In this document: positions 1-11,200 of the stretch, in pieces | Numbering within the stretch: position 1 is the first letter of the stretch | How the letters are laid out: every line of letters begins with the position of its first letter | Assembly (NCBI GenBank): GCA_008729055.1 | Contig: SDUX01000008.1 | Span: forward strand, 2,604,001-2,668,000 | Direction of reading: 5' to 3' | Origin: Pyropia haitanensis | Taxonomy: Eukaryota; Rhodophyta; Bangiophyceae; Bangiales; Bangiaceae | DNA length: 64,000 nucleotides | Position numbers and translations under genes: made by a program | Notes under the pieces: generated by a model | What the model was told of the DNA's origin: nothing | The model's input: the letters and a program-made list of their open reading frames with translations, nothing else | Databases searched by the model: none

Positions 1-606
1 CCGCTGCCGCTCATGGACGGCGGCGCCACCCTTTCCCAGGCCGCCGAAACGCTGCCCGACGCGGACGCGCCGTCCCAGCCCACCCCCCCCCGCGCGGCCA
101 ACCCCAAGCCATCGTACGGGACCGTCTGCTCGGACGACGACGAGGACGCGCCGTCGCCCACGTGGGTGGCGATCCCGTCGCCGGTCGCGCCGCCCCTCCG
201 CTGCTGCTCCACCGCCACCATCACCGCCGCCGCCGCCGCTGCACCCGTGGCCAGCTCCACGGCTGCGTCCGTATGGCTGTCGCGGCCGCTGCCGCGGCAG
301 CGCCGCGGCCGGCCGCCGGCCAAGGCGGCGCGGCCCGTGGCGCTCTCCCGCGTCACCGTCCTGAGCGCGTCGGTCGGTGGGGCGCCGCAGCTGTCGGCGG
401 CCGCCGCCGGCCGCCCCGACGACCCCGCCGCGTCGGCGCCGCGACGACTGTCGCGGCCGCCGCCGCTGCGGGCGGTGGCTGCCGCCGTGGACGATGAGAT
501 CGACGCCCTCGAGGGCGCCGGCTGGTGGGAGTGCCCGCCGTCGCCGGCGGCACTGGTGCGTGCCGCGTCAGACGACGCGTCGGCCGACTCGACGCTTTGC
601 TTTTGA
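1..606 (+). CDS. 3' end of unrecognised low-complexity protein (partial at window edge)
   Basis: An open frame runs from the window edge to a TGA at 604-606. The first ATG inside the window is at 13, but the frame is open upstream of it, so the true start probably lies outside. The protein is Ala/Pro/Ser/Arg-rich with an acidic DDDED cluster near residue 42, a basic RQRRGRPPAK stretch near residue 95 that resembles an AT-hook or nuclear localisation signal, and the ending STLCF. No domain is recognised. Downstream (about 760-840) the sense strand becomes T-rich, as after several other genes here. The gene converges on the membrane-protein gene at 967-3147. It could also be a chance frame in GC-rich DNA; the bounded acidic and basic clusters argue mildly for a real C-terminus. 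Confidence 0.4.
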   Translation, partial: PLPLMDGGATLSQAAETLPDADAPSQPTPPRAANPKPSYGTVCSDDDEDAPSPTWVAIPSPVAPPLRCCSTATITAAAAAAPVASSTAASVWLSRPLPRQRRGRPPAKAARPVALSRVTVLSASVGGAPQLSAAAAGRPDDPAASAPRRLSRPPPLRAVAAAVDDEIDALEGAGWWECPPSPAALVRAASDDASADSTLCF

Positions 607-966
607 GGCGGCGAGGTGGCCCCGTGAGGAGCGGGGCTGCTGATGTTTGGGCCCATCGACATTTGGGTCTATGGGCATACTATTTTGGCTCTCTGCGGAA
701 AAGGGTTGCATGTGGCAGCGCGTGGCAAAGCATGCAGAGGTGGCTACACAGACAATACGTGTGTACAGTTTTGTATGCTTTCTGTTGGTTGATGAGTCTT
801 GCTTCTTGATTCGTGGTGTGCCTGTTACGTCTTTTGTGTACCATACGGTCTCATTGTGCTTGACGCACAAAAAAGCAGCGGACAATCGCCCGCTGCACCA
901 CCGCCCAAGTCAAATCGAGTCCCAAGAGTCAAGCCGACCACCCCTGTGGCGACCACGTGCGCGCGC
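607..966. other. intergenic, convergent 3' ends
   Basis: No gene is seen. The interval is noticeably less GC-rich than its flanks. It has a T-rich stretch on the + strand at about 760-840 and an AAAAAA tract at about 870-876, which reads TTTTTT on the sense strand of the gene ending at 967. Both are likely 3'-UTR or polyadenylation-associated sequence. Confidence 0.5.
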
Positions 967-3147
967 CTACATCGAGTAGGTGGAGCTCGCATCCGAGCCC
1001 GCACGCTCAAACCGCCCGTCGTGGGCCCCCGCCGCATCCGCCGTCCCAGCCGCCGTCAAGCCGAGCGCGCCACCCGACGACCGCCCATACACGTCGCGGA
1101 GGATGGCGTCAGGCGCACCCGCCGTGCCGGCCGCCGCCGCCGGCACGCCCAGCGGGCCCAACGACGACGACAGATCGCTCTCGGCCGCCACCGACACGGC
1201 TTGCGCGCGCACCGCCGCGCCGGCGAGCACCACCACCACCAGCGCAACAATGACCGCACCCGCGATCAGGCCCACCGCCAGCGTCGACAGCCCGCCCACC
1301 GCGTCGGCAGACGCGCCGCCGCCGCCGCCGCCGCTGCCCGGCGCCATCGACACGGCCTCGAGGTGGAGGCCAGCAGGTGCCAGCCGCACCGCCCGCGCGA
1401 CCGCCCCCGACGAGACCGCGGCGGCCATGGCGGTCTGCGCGGCGTCCGCGTCCGCCGGCGCCACCCGCACGTACACCGTCTGGACCGCGGCGCCGGCGGC
1501 GGCCGGCGCGGCCGAGCCGGCTACGCCCACCGTCGCGACCGCGTCGGCGGGGACGCCCGCCGCGGTCGCCAGCGCGGCCGCCACCCCCCCCGCCTTGGAC
1601 GCGGAAAACCGGGCCGGCGTGTACACGTCGAGCCGCACCGCAACGGCGAGCGTCGCCGCCCGCGCCGCCGTCGCGGCCGCCACAAAGTCGGTGCCATTGG
1701 CCACCGCCGTCGTCGCGAGGCGCCCATCCCCAAACGCCACCCGCAGGCCGGCCGCCCCCCCTCCGGGCGCCACGTCGGCCGACTGGACCGCCGTGACGCC
1801 GTCGCACACCACCGCGCTATCATTGTGGACCGAAAAGGCCGGCCCGCCGGCGGTGCGGAAGACCAGCTCCTGGTCGGCCGCCCCAAACGTGCACGCCTCC
1901 CGCACCAGCGGCGACGTCGCGCCCGCCACCGTCCACCCGCACGCGCCGACGTCGCCCCCATACACGGGCGCGTTGAACGCAGACAGGCCGACCAGCTCGC
2001 CGCCGTATACATCCAGCGGCGCTGCGTCCATGTCGGCCAGCAGCCCAGTCACGACTGGCGGCGGCGGCGGCGTCGTGGCCAGCCGCACCGCCACGTCGGC
2101 CTCCCACACTTCCCCGTCGACCGCCGCGGCGGGCCACACCAGCGACGCGACCACCCCGCCCGCGCCCACCCGGTACGCCGCCGGCCGCAGCAGCAGGCCC
2201 GACCCGTCAGCCGTAAACGCGTACGAGCACCCGTCGGCCACCGTGTCGGCCACCGCTGGGCACCCGTTGGGCTGGGGGAACACCCCGAGGTCCTCATCGC
2301 CCGCCACGTCCCGCACGCTCACCTGCACACCGTCCAGCGATGGGGTGCCGCCGCCGCCGCCCGATGCGGCCGCGTCACACGCCTGCGCGCGGACGCCCAG
2401 CCGGAACGTCCCCGCCGCCAGCACGTCGGCATACGTGCCCAGCGATACGCCGGCCCCCCCGCCGTCGCCCGACACCACCGCGCCCGTCGCGTCGTCCACC
2501 AGCGACAGCCCACACACCACGTACGACCCGCCGCAGCGGTACGTGTGCGCGCCGCCGGCAACGTCGACCGTGTCGACCGAAAACTCAAACGGCGTCACGC
2601 CGACGCGGCCGTCAAACTCCATCGTCAGCGTCACGTTGGCCGCCCCACCGGGCATGCCCGCGCCAGCAGCCGCAGACCCTCCGGTCGACTCGTCGGCAGA
2701 CGTCAGTGGTGCCACCGCCGCCGCCGCGCCGGTGCATACGCCCGCGTCAAGGCCGGAAAAGTGGGTGGCGGTGATGGACTCGCCCGCCGCGGACGGCACA
2801 AACACCACCGTCAGCGCGTCGGTGGCGGAGCCAAACGAATGCACCAGCGGCCGCGGGTCAAGTGACGACCGCAGCTCTCCGTCGACCATAAAGTACAGGC
2901 CGGCGGGTGGGGTGGCCGCAGCGGTGGTGGCGTCTTGGTGAGCTGTAGAGGGCAGCACCGACGCGGCCGCGGCGAGTGATGGTGGTGGGGCTCCCGCGGC
3001 AGCAGCCGCGGCAGTCGCCGCGACCGCCACCGCAGCACCCGTGGAGGGGGGCGCCGCCGCCGACGAGGCGGCCAGGCCCACCGCCGCGGCCGCTGCCGAC
3101 ACCGCCACGACCGCCGCGAAGCGGCAGCGGCGGCGGGTGGCCGCCAT
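967..3147 (-). CDS. type I single-pass membrane protein with large ectodomain, unknown function
   Basis: An uninterrupted frame of about 726 residues starts at the ATG at 3147. This start is chosen because it gives a basic n-region (MAATRRRCRF) followed by a long Ala-rich hydrophobic core, a convincing signal peptide; an upstream in-frame ATG at 3330 adds 61 residues that would precede it. The ectodomain has several beta-rich segments with paired cysteines and N-glycosylation sequons (NVT, NDS, NGT). Near the membrane is a region of alternating V-x-V strands and Ala helices, reminiscent of SEA/ferredoxin-like juxtamembrane modules. A Gly-rich linker precedes one transmembrane helix (around STLAVGLIAGAVIVALVVVV, roughly residues 620-645) and an ~80-residue cytoplasmic tail ending STYSM. 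No catalytic motif is seen. It reads as a cell-surface adhesion or sensor protein; that role is inference. Frame integrity over 2.1 kb makes it a firm gene. Confidence 0.75.
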   Translation of the reverse strand: MAATRRRCRFAAVVAVSAAAAAVGLAASSAAAPPSTGAAVAVAATAAAAAAGAPPPSLAAAASVLPSTAHQDATTAAATPPAGLYFMVDGELRSSLDPRPLVHSFGSATDALTVVFVPSAAGESITATHFSGLDAGVCTGAAAAVAPLTSADESTGGSAAAGAGMPGGAANVTLTMEFDGRVGVTPFEFSVDTVDVAGGAHTYRCGGSYVVCGLSLVDDATGAVVSGDGGGAGVSLGTYADVLAAGTFRLGVRAQACDAAASGGGGGTPSLDGVQVSVRDVAGDEDLGVFPQPNGCPAVADTVADGCSYAFTADGSGLLLRPAAYRVGAGGVVASLVWPAAAVDGEVWEADVAVRLATTPPPPPVVTGLLADMDAAPLDVYGGELVGLSAFNAPVYGGDVGACGWTVAGATSPLVREACTFGAADQELVFRTAGGPAFSVHNDSAVVCDGVTAVQSADVAPGGGAAGLRVAFGDGRLATTAVANGTDFVAAATAARAATLAVAVRLDVYTPARFSASKAGGVAAALATAAGVPADAVATVGVAGSAAPAAAGAAVQTVYVRVAPADADAAQTAMAAAVSSGAVARAVRLAPAGLHLEAVSMAPGSGGGGGGASADAVGGLSTLAVGLIAGAVIVALVVVVLAGAAVRAQAVSVAAESDLSSSLGPLGVPAAAAGTAGAPDAILRDVYGRSSGGALGLTAAGTADAAGAHDGRFERAGSDASSTYSM

Positions 3148-4201
3148 GGCGCGGGTGGCCGCGGCGGGCAAGCGCGCAGGGGGCGGAGCGTCCACTGGCG
3201 GCAAGCGAAGACGGATGCGATAGCGGCTGCCGACCGCTGGCAGGCGCGAGCACCAGCAAGCAACGGCGGGCACCGCGCAACACAACGAGAACGTCGGCTG
3301 CCAGGGCGAAACGGTGGAGTGGGTGGACAAACGGGCGACGCCGGCAGGTAATGAGAAGGCGAGTGGGTGGATGGGCAGGGGTGCGGGCTCATCCCCGCCA
3401 CCGCCAGCCGCTCAATAAAGGCAACCGCCGCAACCACTGCCCGCCGGCGGGCGGCCAGCCCGCAGCCACGGCTGTCGGTGGCGCCCTCCTCTGCGGCCAG
3501 GCCCAGCGCGCTGCCTCCGCAACGTCCGCCCGTGGGCCGAGGCATCGCCACCGCAGCCGCCGCCATTGCGCTGCCACGGCACACCGCCGCGGCACACTGG
3601 CGCACGCACGGCCCGAGCCGGTGGCCGGCCGTTACCTAGCCGGTGGCGACACCACCATGTCCGCTTCCAGCATGTACGCCAACGGGGGAACACAAGCCAT
3701 GGGGGGGGTGCGCCACCGCCAGCCGGCCGTGGCATCGGCAGCGGCAGGACACGGGACCCGTGGGGCACGTCGCGCACAGCGTGTGAGACGCCGGCGGTCC
3801 GTCGCGGCACGCTGGCGGCGTGGGAGGGTGATAGAATTGCATGCGGGATGATGGGGTGGCACCACCCGCCGCCAACGACGGTAGGAGGGGAGTGGGGAGC
3901 ACGAAGGAAGGTGGAGGGGGGGGGGGGAGGGCTGGCCCACCCGTCCCGGAGCGACGGGGCGGGAAGGGCCGACGCGCGTGGCGGTGAGTCACTCGTCCCA
4001 CCGGGACACTTGTAGCGCTCGCCGCTGTTGCCGGATCGGGTGTACTGCGTGTGTACCGTGGTTGACAAAATCGCAGACACAATACGGAAACCTTCTTGAA
4101 AGGCGGTTAAATTGTGATGTGTTGACTGCAATGGAATAATGTGTTTGAGTCCTGATGACCGCCTGCTACTGGCCGGCCGGCCGTGGGAGGCCTTTGCGGC
4201 G
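3148..4201. other. intergenic region upstream of the membrane-protein gene
   Basis: Several overlapping frames are open on both strands, but they are Arg/Pro/Ala-rich shadows of GC-rich DNA with no recognisable domain. The part from about 4020 to 4165 is less GC-rich. No promoter element is called. Confidence 0.4.
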
Positions 4202-4446
4202 GTTCCGTGCGGAGCGTGGGGTTAGGATCAGATTCGGGTGGTGGGGTTTAGCATGCTGGCACGAGATTGGTCATTCGGTGAGAATTGCGGATGGGTTCTG
4301 GACGCGCCACGTTGTCCGTCTCCTATAAGATGGCACTAGGGGGTGGGGTTAGGACGTGTGTCGGCCACAAATCTGTGGCGAACAGTCGTCACATATGTTC
4401 TTCAGCGCGAAAGAGTGGCGCGCCGGTGATTTCTAAAACTGGCGCC
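4202..4446 (+). repeat. left terminal inverted repeat of the MULE
   Basis: Inverted copy of 6298-6545. The first 12 bases align imperfectly (GTTCCGTGCGGA against GTTCTGTGGGCG); identity is then nearly complete to the shared inner end around the palindromic GGCGCC motif. Confidence 0.88.
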
Positions 4447-4869
4447 AACGGAGGGGTGCACAATTGAGACGCGCTTGCGACACCGCGACAAAAAGGCGGG
4501 CAGCAGCAACGCAACACAGCTGCCGCAGCCGTGGTGCCGATGGGCGCGCGCCGTTCCTTGTCGACAACGGATGCGCCGGGTGCCACTGCCGTGCCCGCCC
4601 CGCGCCCACACTAGGTGGAGCGGCGAGCAGCTGCCGGCGCTGGCGATAGGCCAGCGCCTGGCTGCGCGACCCGAGTCTTCCTGCGGGGCCTGACGTCCGC
4701 GCGCCCGTCCGCGCAGCGACCGGCCCTGACGCCGTCGTCGCGTTGGTCGCCGTCGGGCCGCCGCCGCGCCACCGCCTGCCGCCGCCGCCTCGCCTGCCGC
4801 AGACGCAAACGGTGGCGGCGGCGGAGGCGGCGGCGGCGCCCGCGCCAGTCGAAGCGGGCGGTGCTGCGG

Positions 4870-5220
4870 ATGGTAGCGGCAGCTTCGGCACGGACGGCGC
4901 GGGCGGCGCGGGCGCCGAGGAGCGGGAGGACAGGGACGGCGGCGACGAAGCGGCCGCCGTGCGCGGGGGCGTTTCTGACGTGCCGGCGTAGGAGGGCGGG
5001 GGTAGCCCCGCCCGCCCCGGCGGGCGCACCCGCGGGGGGGGGGCTGGTGACGGTGGCGGCGGCGCTCGCGCAGGCGTTTGCGGTGGGCGTCTGGGCGGGG
5101 CCGTCCGTGTGCGCGGTGGCGCTCATCCACCTGGCGCTGACCGCGGGGCTGACCACCCACGCGGCAATGCACGTGGCGTACGCGTACCTGACGGTGGCGG
5201 CGCACGCGAAGGTGGGCGCC

Positions 5221-5258
<38 letters not shown>

Positions 5259-5310
5259 GAGCGGGCGGGCGAGCAAACGCGCCCTTTCCAGCGGCCTGAG
5301 CTTCTCGTAG
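4870..5310 (+). pseudogene. possible captured membrane-protein gene fragment inside the MULE
   Basis: Within the element, the + strand from about 4870 reads through a Pro/Ala-rich stretch into about 55 mostly hydrophobic residues (around ALAQAFAVGVWAGPSVCAVA and LTTHAAMHVAYAYLTVAAHA). A poly-Gly run and a short basic end, RASKRALSSGLSFS, follow before a stop at 5308-5310. A second hydrophobic patch (around VGAAIAGLNGRLLTPLLLAV) appears near 5585-5650 in another frame. These look like two helical pieces of a host membrane-protein gene, possibly captured by the element. The parent is not recognised. The minus strand is also open here, so the sense orientation is an inference from the hydrophobic pattern. 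Confidence 0.35.
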
Positions 5311-6297
5311 TCGGCGGCGTCGGCAGCGGCCCTGCCCTTCCCCGCCGTCGCGCCCGCGCCGCTGCGTGCGCCCACGTCGGTGGTGGCCACCACCCTCCGC
5401 GGCGGCGGCGGGTCGGCGCTTGGGGACGCCCGCCGCCGGCGGGCGGCGGCGTCGCTCGGGTAGGCCGCCCCTGGCGTGCTGTGGGGCATCGTCGCCGCGG
5501 TTGCGGCGGCGGGGGCGGTGTGGTCGGCGGCCGCCGCCCCGGCGGGCTCGTGCGTGCGCCCGCTGGTCGTTGACGTGTGCTGGTGGGGGCGGCCATCGCG
5601 GGGCTCAACGGCCGGCTGCTAACGCCGCTGCTGCTGGCTGTGGGGGGGCCGTTGCCCGGGCGGCCGCTGCCGCCGCCGGCGCTGCTGGCGCGGCCGCCGG
5701 TGGCGTGGCTGCGGGGGGGGGGGGGGGAGGGAGGTGCGGGGGGGGGGGGGGGGAAGGGCGCTCTCACCCTGCGCGCCCCCGCCACAATCGAGGCGGCGGG
5801 GCGGGGGGCGGTGCCGGTGGGGGGGAGGGGGGGGGCGCTGGCGGGCCGCCCGGCGGCCGGTAGTACACCGTGCCGGCCGCGGCGGGCGGCGCGGTGGCGG
5901 GCGGTAACGGGGCTGGCGCCGCGGTCGCCACATTTACAGCGATGGTGACAGCGACGGAGGGGGCGGCGGCGGCGGTGGCGGCGGCGGCGGCAGCGGCGGC
6001 GGCGTCGACGGCGGAGGGGAGGGGGGAAAGCGGCCGGTGCCCTCGACGCACCACCACCACCCCCACCACCACCACCACCACCGGTGGCGGTGGCGGCGCC
6101 CGCCGCGCCTTCGTGCCCGCAATCCGTCGCTACTGTCGTCGACGGCGTCGACGGCGTCGACGGCGCGCGGCGGCACGCGCCTGCCGTCGCCGTCGCCGTC
6201 GTCCTCCCCGTCCCCGTCCCCGTCGCCGTCGCCTGGCGCGTCCCCCTACACGTCGGAGTGCGACGCGGGCGGGCCGCGTGCGGGCGCCCCCGCCCCG

Positions 6298-6545
6298 GCG
6301 CCAGTTTTAGAAACCATTGGCGCGCCACTCTTTCGCGCTGAAGAACATATGTGACGACTGTTCGCCACAGATTTGTGGCCGACACACGTCCTAACCCCAC
6401 CCCCTAGTGCCATCTTATAGGAGACGGACAACGTGGCGCGTCCAGAACCCATCCGCAATTCTCACCGGATGACCAATCTCAAGCCAGCATGCTAAACCCC
6501 ACCACCCGAATCTGATCCTAACCCCACGCCGCCCACAGAACCCCC
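6298..6545 (-). repeat. right terminal inverted repeat of the MULE
   Basis: Reverse complement of the left repeat, ending next to the second copy of the direct repeat CCTTTGCGGCG. High similarity between the two ends suggests recent insertion. Confidence 0.88.
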
Positions 6546-8238
6546 TTTGCGGCGAGTCGCCACGTGGTCATTCTTCGTTGCATGGAAGGGTGCACTTGCC
6601 AGAATATACCTTTGCTCATGCGGCTAAAAAAGGAAATACGAACGGAAAACAGGACCGAATAACAGAGCAACACGCCCCGCGTTCCTCCCCTGGGTACCTA
6701 TGAGGGGCGGCCGGGGCTCGTCCGTCCGTTTACCTCTTTCACCCATCAACCCCCGTCGCTGTCACCTCTCTGGCCCCGTGCCCCTCCTCCGCCGCGCCTG
6801 TTCTCCTCACCCATACTGCCTCCGACCACAACTGTAGGTGCCGGATCGAGGAGGATGGCGGCAGCGGCGGCGTCGATGCTCAGCCGTGGGCTGTCGGCAG
6901 AGGCGCCCGCGCAGTGAGAACACGAAACGTGGGCCGCAACCATTGAGCCAGATCGGCGGTGCTCACGTTCGAATACCTCTCTCTGTGTGCACATGTACAA
7001 GCACTTTATTCACACGCGTCACGCCAGCTGCGCCCACCCCGTCGTCTTGTGATCGAGTATGGGCGCCACCTCGGGGAAGGGTGGTCACAACAAGCTCAAC
7101 TGTTCCTCGTTTGTCTCCCTCTCCGCCCCCTTCTCTCCCCCCTTCCCCCCCCCCGTTCCCATCCTCGCCAAGCAAAATCGACCCTCCCGCCGCCGTTGAG
7201 CGAGTCTGCCAGCTGCGCCGGTGCAACACCCGCACGCCACACGTATGGCACTAGAGGTAAGCAGTAGGCGATAGTGGTCGCCGCCACGCCGACGCTAGGG
7301 GTGTCTCACACGCTCGCGCGCCCGGGCCCTACCCGTTCTATCACCGACCCGCGATAACGGCTGACCACCGCACCGCTCGGTGAGGCAAGGCGACCTGCGC
7401 GTTGGCCGTCAGATGGCAGACGCGCCAACATCACGCGGCTAGTGGTAGAGCTTTCTGCAGTCGAGACCGCCACGGCGGTGAGCGTGAGGCCGGCAGTTGT
7501 GCTCCAAGCACCCATAGGATGGACCAAAGGTGGACGTCAGCGGTTCAACGGTACTTGTCGACATGGACGACCCGCCGTCTTCGCCATTGACGCAGGCGCT
7601 CGCCATGCTTTCTTGTTGGGGCAGGCGGGCAGCATCCTCAGCTTCTTGACGTTCTCTCACATGCCGCTGTCGCCCATAAACCAGAGTGTCCTTGCGCGGT
7701 CGCCGAACCGGTGATGCGCTGCGGACTCCCGTCGCCTGACCCAGTGGACTGCGGCTGGCGGGGAGACACTTGATTGGTGGAACACCCTCAACAGCCACAT
7801 TGTTTGAAAGTGAGGCAACACTCCTTACAGTGACTGTGTGTTGGGCGCCACGCCTCGCGACACACTGGCCCGCAGCCTGGCGCGAATTGGACCGCCTGAC
7901 GCTGCGTCGAGGGTGGGGGGACGAGCGATGACTTGGCCTTGCCAGGTAGGGCGAGGGTGCAAGGGACGCACCACGCGGCGGCAGGCCCACCCGCGAGGAC
8001 TGCTTGGCCCTGTGGGTCGCGGTCCCCGCCGCCGCCGTCGGCGGTGTCGCTGTCAAGGGTAAGTTCATCCTGCTGTCGTAGAGGCCGGAAACGGCTGGTT
8101 TGCGTTGTCGACCCCGCCGCGGCCATCTGCCGTCCGGCCCCCGTCGTCCCGCGGTGCGTCTGTTGGTCGGCGACGCCACGGGCCACCGCCCCTCCCACCC
8201 CCCTCCCTCTGCTAGAGGAGCCCACTGTCGGCGGCGGT
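6546..8238. other. intergenic, no gene recognised
   Basis: About 1.7 kb lies between the MULE and the CBS-domain gene. It has an AT-richer patch at about 6590-6660 and a strongly pyrimidine-rich tract at about 7100-7165. Short open frames on both strands show no domain or signal peptide. An in-frame ATG at 7933 could extend the downstream gene by 102 residues, but the added sequence is low-complexity. Confidence 0.4.
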
Positions 8239-11200
8239 ATGGCGCCCAAGGCGCGGACGCTGGCTGATGTGGTGCGGCGGCAGCCCGCGACGGTGCTGCC
8301 GCCGACCGCGACGGCGCGGGAGGTGGCGGTTGCCATCGCCGCGGACCGCACGGACGCGGCGGCGATTTGCGGCGCCGGCCGGGCGCGGCTGCTCGGCATC
8401 GTGACGGTCAAGGACCTGGCGCGGTCGCTCTCCCGCGGCGCCGCCCCCGACGCCACCCCCGCCGCGGACGTGATGACGCCCGGCCCCACGACGATGGGCC
8501 CCGACGGCGCGCCCGAGGCGGCGCTCGCGACGATGCAGGCGGGCGGCTTCCGGCACATGCCGATTGTCGGCCGCGGGGGGGAGGTGGTCGGCATCGCGGA
8601 CGTGCTCGGCCTGGCCTTTGACGCCGTCGCGTGCCTGCAGGCCGCGTACGAGGCGGCCGTGCCGACGCGGCGGGCGTGGACGGTGTTCCGGGCCGCGCGG
8701 GAGGGGCTCGCACGGCGCACCCTCGCGGCTGTTGTTGACGACTATCCGTCCACCCGCACGTTTGTGTCGCTCCTCCCAACTGACAGCGTCCGCGCGGGGT
8801 GCGCGGGGATGGCCGCCGCGGGCGCGGCGGCGGCGGTGCTCGTCGATGGCGGCCGGCTGGTCGGCATCTTTTCGGGCCGCGATGCGGTCGCGCGCGTCGT
8901 CGCGCGCGGCGGGGACCCGGACGCGACGCCCGTCGGCGCCGTCGCGACGGCCGACCCGGACGCCGCCACCGTTGGCGACGGCCTCCTGGAGAGCCTCATG
9001 CGCATGCAGGCGCACGGCTACCGTCAGCTGCCCGTTCTCGGCGCCCACGGCGAGGTCATTGCGCTCGTGGACGTGCTCCTCCTGGCGGTGGACGCGCTGG
9101 AGCACGCGCGGGGGGCGGGCAGCGCGGGGGCAGGGGGGGGGCGCCCGCCGGCGGCGGCCAGCCTCATCCCGTCTGTGTCCGTGTCGTCGCTGTCGCCGCC
9201 GCCGTCCATGGCGGGGGGCATGTGGGATTTCTTGTTCCCCTCTAGCGGCGCGGGCGTCGGCCGGTCCGTCCCCGACCGCGCGCCGCCGGCGGTGGCGGGA
9301 GGGGGGGGGGCGCGAGGGGGGCGCGACGACGGCCGCTTTTCGATTCCGCCGCGGGCGGGTGGGGGGGAAGCGGCTGGCCGGAGAGGGGGGGGGGGGCTTG
9401 CCACGACCGACGCGCCGCCAGGCTATGGTGGCTTTGCGTCGATGCTGCCGCGGTCGGGTTCCGGCCACGGTAGTGACAGCGGAGGTAGCGGAGGCGCCCT
9501 TCCTACCGCCGCGGGCGTGCCCCGGTCGGCATCCCTGACAGGCGCCCTGCCGAGCATGGGCCTCTACGGCGCCGGCGGGGGCGCCGCTGCCGCCGTCCCC
9601 CCGCTTCCGTCGTCGGTGCTGACGTTCAAGTTCACCGACTCGGCCGGCGAGTACCGGCGGGTCAAGCTCCCCACCACCACCGCCGTCGGCTGCTACGACC
9701 GGCTGCTCGGGGAGGTGCGGCGACGGTACGGGGCGCCCGCGGGGTCGGAGCTCAAGCTCAAGTTTAAGGACGAGGACGGGGATGATGTGGTGCTGGCGTG
9801 CGACGAGGACCTGGCCGAGTGCTTGAGCGTCGCCGCGGACGCGGGGCTCAAGATCATGCCGCTGCAGGTGTCGCGGGCGGCGGCGCCCCTGGTCGCGTCC
9901 CCGGCCGCGACGGCGGCGGCGGCGGCAGCGGCGGGGGTGGAGGCGGTTAGCGTCTCCACCCCACCGAGCGCGTCGTCCACGGCCGCCTCATCGGCGGGCG
10001 TGGATCTCGCGAGCGAGCTGGCGGCCGCCCGCCGCAACCTCAGCGCACTGGAGGAGCAGGTGCAGGTCGCCACCCACCGGCGGTCCGCGTCGCTGCGTGG
10101 GGTGCCCGCCCCCAGTACCAGGCGCCCGCTGTCGACCGCCCCCCGGCTGTCGACGGTGACGACGCCGTCGGCAACGCCGCCCGTCCCGTCGACGGCGTCG
10201 TCCTCCCCGCTGACGGCGCCTGCGCCATCGGCCGACGACCACGCCACCGCCGGCAACCGGGCGCTCCACCGCAACGACGTGGACGGTGCGTTGGCAGCCT
10301 ACGCGGCGGCGCTGGCCCTCCAGCCTGACTGCGTGCTGGCGCTGGCCGGCCGTGGTGCGGCGCGGCTCATCCTCAACGATGCCGCCGCGGCCGAGGCCGA
10401 CTACCGGTCCGCGCTGGTGGCGCTGGACGGTGGCGCTGGTGACAGCGGCGACGGCGGCAGCAGCAGTGGCCGCCGCGGGCCCTCCGCCGCGGCCGAGCGC
10501 GACGCGGTGCTGGGCGGCCTGGCCGAGGCGCTCATTGAGCTCCGCCGCTACGAGGAGGCGGTCGCGGTGACGGCGCCCGCGTCGGCCGCGGCGCGCGCCA
10601 CGGTCGGCGCGGCGCTGGAGGAGGAGGTGGCCTCGGCGGCGGCGGCGGGCATCCAGGCGGCCGCCGAGGGCGCCCACGGCGACGCGGCGGCGGTCTTTAC
10701 GGCTGGCCTGCGCGTCGCGGACGCGGCGGCGGCGGGCGGGCTGGCGCCGTCGGGCTCGGGCGGCGACGACGTGGCCGACGCGTGGCAGCCGCGGCGGGTG
10801 GCGCTGCTGCTCGGCCGCGCGGCGTCGTACGCGGGGCTCGGCGACGGCGTGAGCGAGCGGGAGGACGTGGAGGCGGCGGTCGCGGGCGGTGGGGGGGGGG
10901 TGCCCGCCCGGGTGGCGCTCGCGCGCTGCCTGTGGCGCGCGGGCGAGGCGGACCGCGCGCGGCGCGAGGCGCGGCGGGCGGGGGACATGGACGCCGCCGA
11001 CGCGGACGTGCTCGCGCTGCACGCCGAGCTGGGGCTGCCCCCGCCGGCGGTTGAGGAGGCGGAGGAGGAGGAGGCGGCCGCCGCGGGCGCCCCCGCCGAC
11101 GGCGGTGGCGACGGCAGCGGCGGCGGCGGCGTCGGCGGCAGCGGCGGTGCGGGGGGGGAAGCGACCGGCACTGCTGACGCGCCGCCGCCACCGCCTGCGG

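Larger units (their letters stand above)
4202..6545. mobile_element. Mutator-like element (MULE), non-autonomous, Pack-MULE-like
   Basis: A 2.34-kb element is bounded by long inverted repeats, 4202-4446 and 6298-6545, that match almost perfectly over about 245 bp; differences seen include a T/C change near the central ATT and a few bases near the inner end. The identical core starts GCGTGGGGTTAGGATCAG at 4214 and its complement ends at 6529. TTTGCGGCG flanks the element directly (4193-4201 and 6546-6554), extendable to CCTTTGCGGCG (11 bp), and reads as the target-site duplication. Long terminal repeats with a 9-11 bp duplication are the hallmark of Mutator-like elements. The interior (4450-6295) encodes no recognisable transposase but is as GC-rich as host genes and holds hydrophobic coding-like segments, as in gene-fragment-carrying Pack-MULEs. 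Confidence 0.85.

Noticed and set aside
799..2941. Plus-strand frames of 650-690 codons overlapping the membrane-protein gene
   Set aside because: Antisense of the minus-strand gene, which has a signal peptide, sequons and a transmembrane helix.
5040..5210. Aquaporin-like reading of the hydrophobic segment inside the MULE
   Set aside because: The hydrophobic pattern is compatible but no NPA motif is present, so the family was not assigned.
4611..5489. 292-codon minus-strand frame inside the MULE as a transposase
   Set aside because: It lacks any MURA/DDE-type motif or zinc knuckle and consists of Pro/Ala/Arg runs.
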